DNA from: Casuarina equisetifolia
Taxonomy: Eukaryota; Streptophyta; Magnoliopsida; Fagales; Casuarinaceae
Assembly (NCBI GenBank): GCA_028551475.1
Contig: CM052359.1
Span: forward strand, 5,333,583-5,397,582
Direction: 5' to 3'
Length of the DNA stretch: 64,000 nucleotides
Below are positions 61,001-64,000 of this stretch, in pieces. The notes beneath the pieces are model-generated. The model worked only from the letters and a program-made list of their open reading frames with translations. It did not search any database and was not told the DNA's origin. Position 1 is the stretch's first letter. Every line of letters begins with the position of its first letter. The translations under genes and the position numbers were made by a program.

Positions 61001-62160
61001 TGATAGAACATGACATAGATGCGGCTGAGATCATGGTAGCTAAACCAAAGATAGTTATAAAGATTTAATGGTTATTTATGAATGATGAAATAAGGGATTA
61101 TCTATGCAAGCTCAAGAAGTCTCTGTAAAACTTGAAATAGTCTCCTAAACAATGGTAACAAAAGGTTTGACACTTCTATGATCACCCTTAGGTTTTGCAG
61201 GGGCTCTTATGATAGTTGTATAATAGGAAAAATGGCTAATGATCTAGACATTTATCTACTCATTTATGTTGGTTGCAACAAGGAGTCCATTTAAGTTTTC
61301 AAAGCTTAAGAATTTGTTAAAACGAGAATTTGAAATGAAGGATGTTAAGGCTGCAAAAGTAAATACTTGGCATGTAGATAAGCCATGATAAAATCTCAAG
61401 GAATTGTAAAGTTTTCTCAAAAGATGTTGAAAAGTTTTTATAGAGATTAAACATTAATTTTGCCATATCAGTAAGTAACATGTGTAGAGATTAAACATTT
61501 TTAAGTTATCTTGAGAATTATATCCAAATTTTAAAGAAGTAGAAAAGGAAATGAAAAAGATTCCTATGCAAGTGTTGATGCTATGATGTGTATAAGACCA
61601 AAATTAAGTTAGGCTATAGGGATGGCAAGTAGGTTCATGAGTTATCCTAGAAAAGGGCATTAGAAGGTAGTGAAATAGATCTTACCATATTTAAATGGTA
61701 CAATAGATTTTGGCTTGCTTTTTATGAGGAATGAAGATGAAAATTTTATAGGATATGCTGATTCTAATTATGCAAAGGACTTGGACAACAAAAGGTTGTT
61801 TTCATAATGCAAAAGGTACTATCAACTACAAGGCAACTCAAAAACCTATTGTTGCATTATCAACTTAAGAAGCTGAGTATTATGGCAATTGTTAAAGGCA
61901 TAAAATAAGTGATGTGGTTGTAGGATCGAATGAATTCTTTTATGATAGCCAAATTGCTATCCATCTCACTAGAGATCAACAAAATCATGAGAAGTGAATA
62001 CATATAGATCTTTGGTATCATTTCATTAGGGAAATTGTCTCTAATAACAAGAAAATGTACTAAAGATATCAACATTTGATAATGCTATTGACATACTTAC
62101 CAAGGTACTTCCCTACCAATAAATTTAAGAACTATTTGGACTTGGTAGGATTATGTGCAA
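61000..62160 (+). mobile_element. Decayed Copia RT-RNase H fragment
   Basis: Recognisable but frameshifted pol pieces run in order: LCKLKKSL near 61107, LLKREFEMKDVKAAK near 61315-61360, SRFMSYPRKGH near 61630, GYADSNYAKDLDNKRL near 61750-61800 (RNase H), and LTRDQQNHEK near 61968 followed by WYHFIREI. No LTRs were recognised with confidence. Confidence 0.75.
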
Positions 62161-62584
62161 AGTGATAATGCAAGAAAGATGGGAAAGCAAATAGAGACTG
62201 ATTGTGGGGGTAGTACTTTGTGCAAATTATTCATCAAGGTGGAGAGTTATGTTATGACTCATATTTAGTGATGTTTACAAGGTTTTCTAATGATTTAATC
62301 AAGCATTAGTCGAACAATTGGTGATGTAAAAGCATCTTATCTGTAAGGCAAGTTCCCGTTCCATTGATCCATGGGTTTATACCTCATGTTACGTTGTTAA
62401 TTTCTAGTCCACCTCATGCTTTATCAAGACAAGAATACAATTGCAAGATTTTAGGCAATTTTCTTAATGTCCTGACCAATAATCAACATATCATCTACAT
62501 AAAAAAATAGGATCATAAACACACAATGATCTGAGCTGGTTCTGCCATAACTATGTTTTAGCTCGATTGAGTCTTTACGGGTCG
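62161..62584 (-). mobile_element. Spacer with a short Copia RT fragment (minus strand)
   Basis: 62455-62550 on the minus strand reads DHCVFMILFFYVDDMLIIGQDI, the YVDD active-site region of Copia reverse transcriptase, cut off at the boundary with the expansin duplicon near 62585. The remainder is AT-rich with no gene. Confidence 0.65.
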
Positions 62585-63338
62585 GGATCTGGGTTGGCAA
62601 GTGGTGAGCATGCACAATATACGTCATCTCAAAGCGACAATCTCTCTGTACTCCTAACACCAACTCATAGGACTCATCTGCTGCTGCATTCTTGTTACAT
62701 GTGGAAGCTTACAAGCCGTGAAAGCCAGTTGATTCTGTATCTCAACTTCTCAAGTTGAACAGTATGCTTGTGGGAATCTTTTCTCCGCTTTCAACTCTTA
62801 TGGTGGTTTAATTCATGGACTTGGAGGCCATTATGTTATTCATCCTTCTGTATTTTTGGTATTTCCTTTAGAGGATTCAATGTGCCCGTCTGGCTGTGCA
62901 CGAACTGTCTAGAAGATTTTTAAGAAAAGGAGGGCACGGGGTTCAGTGCGGGGGGTGAGGGACAAAATCTAAACCTCTATGTATGGCCTTTAGCTGAACG
63001 TGTAGCCTTAGCATCCAATCTAAGTCCAGCATAACCTTCAATTTCAATTAAAGGGGTAAATATAACGAGTTGGTAACACCAAAAAGAAAGACAATGTCAG
63101 TTTCTTTGCTTAAAAAGTATGAAATTAGCCCCTTCAGATTTCTGAATGACTACAGAACGTGAAGGGGCGTTCAGTACACGGATGTGGGCTCTACATATCT
63201 CCCCTTGGGTCACACTGCAAAAGGCTGAGCCGCAACCCCGGAACCAAAGCGTACAAGTGAACAAAACAGAAAATCAAGCTTAGGAAGGCACATTTTAGAA
63301 ACCGACTACACATCATGAGTATTTTCTGTACCAGTGAT
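62585..63338. other. 3' flank of expansin unit 4
   Basis: Aligns with 50836-52186 without the 610 bp insertion. It contains the conserved 'gtgaaggggcgttcag' and 'gagggacaaaatcta' blocks that accompany every expansin unit in the window. Confidence 0.82.
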
Positions 63339-64000
63339 TTAGAACTGAGCATTGCTTTTGTAAGACTGGCCAAACTGCCAACTAGAAGGCACCACGTTGA
63401 GAGCCGTGAGCATCCGTCCGTCGCTGCTTTGGACTCTAAAGGACAAGCTCTGGCCGTTAAGATAACTTAGGCTCTGCCAGTTGGCACCCCAATTTCTTGA
63501 CATGGTTTCCCAGTTACTGGATTTGGATCCTTTGATCCAAACATTGGAGATATCTCCAGCTCCAGCTACGTTAGATATGAGCACCAGTTCGAAGTAGTCT
63601 CTCCCGTTAATGGTAAATCTAATGCATCCACTTCTCTTGCATGTAACTCTGGTAAAAGGGAAACGACGTTGATTAAGTTTTATGTCATCTAATACATTGG
63701 CCATAGTTTCTCATTTGTGTGGTATAGGTAGAAAGACCAACTAGATAGGAATAGTAAGCAAAGAAAACGTACTTCCTATAAAGAACAGGTACAATTCCAA
63801 CCCTGTATTTGGCAATTGTCTCAAATCCAGGTTGAGACATGTCGAAGTGTGGTTGTGGAGGATTGCACCAGCCCCCGTTGTCACTGGGAAAGGCATAGTT
63901 TAGAGGACAAAAGTTTGTGGCGGTAATTGTGATAGACGTACCCTTGAAGCACCACTGGGGCACCTTGGTCGCGTCACACACTATCTAATAGCATCCGCCA
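63339..64000 (-). pseudogene. Alpha-expansin, unit 4, partial, with a premature stop
   Basis: Minus strand, running off the window edge. Exon 3 is 63339-63648 (310 bp, ending SNAQF then TAA) and exon 2 is 63773 to beyond 64000. Both are very close to unit 3 in sequence and splice position. Exon 2 keeps HFDMSQPGF and QWCFKG. The Gln after GGCY in unit 3 (CAG) is TAG here (63985-63987), an in-frame stop inside the Cys-rich part of domain 1. Unless this is a sequencing error, no full protein can be made. Exon 1 is outside the window. Confidence 0.85.

Overview
The window is nuclear DNA of a flowering plant. The genes are split by GT-AG introns (one GC-AG), the spacers are AT-rich, LTR retrotransposons of both the Copia and Gypsy superfamilies are present, and the genes belong to plant families (chloroplast cyclophilin, POL-type PP2C, germin-like protein, alpha-expansin). 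The species cannot be named from sequence alone; the proteins look eudicot-like. No organellar, bacterial or viral replicon is present, and I saw no CRISPR array, rRNA or convincing tRNA.

Left part, about 1-30 kb: a decayed Copia element (about 1.06-2.85 kb) is followed by six ordinary single-copy genes whose exons I joined by splice signals and reading phase. They are a HAD pyrimidine-5'-nucleotidase-like hydrolase (+, 4281-6872, 286 aa), a plastid stromal cyclophilin of the CYP20-3 type (-, 7231-9845, 263 aa), a plastid-type START/SRPBCC (COQ10-like) protein (+, 11138-13214, 309 aa), a POLTERGEIST-type PP2C (+, 18624-24633, 909 aa), a germin-like protein (+, 26334-27115, 219 aa) and a TLS1/CSU2-type splicing protein (+, 27966-29930, 300 aa). 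The first pair converge; the cyclophilin and START genes diverge from a shared 1.3 kb spacer. Small local tandem duplications are frequent in introns and spacers of this part. One of them duplicated the promoter and first exon of the germin-like gene.

Right part, about 30-64 kb: a tandem array of four alpha-expansin duplicons, all on the minus strand. Unit 1 (30820-31842) and unit 3 (52187-53650) encode complete expansins of 257 and 255 aa. Unit 2 is a pseudogene whose third exon (33835-34143) is separated from exons 1-2 (48745-49321) by a 14.5 kb Gypsy element. That element sits between two TTGGT copies and itself carries an 8.65 kb Copia element flanked by ATAAG. Unit 4 runs off the window edge and has an in-frame stop in exon 2. 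The homologous flanks of the units act as empty-site references. They expose a 610 bp solo-LTR-like insertion downstream of unit 3 and a 425 bp poly(A)-ended insertion with 11 bp target-site duplications in intron 2 of unit 3. Between units 3 and 4 lie an LTR-like block, a DUF4283-like LINE fragment and several broken Copia fragments.

The single-copy genes have separate housekeeping, signalling and wall roles and form no pathway together. The coherent story is the expansin array: duplication, decay of two of four copies, and layered retroelement insertion. I found no evidence of a wholly new biological system.
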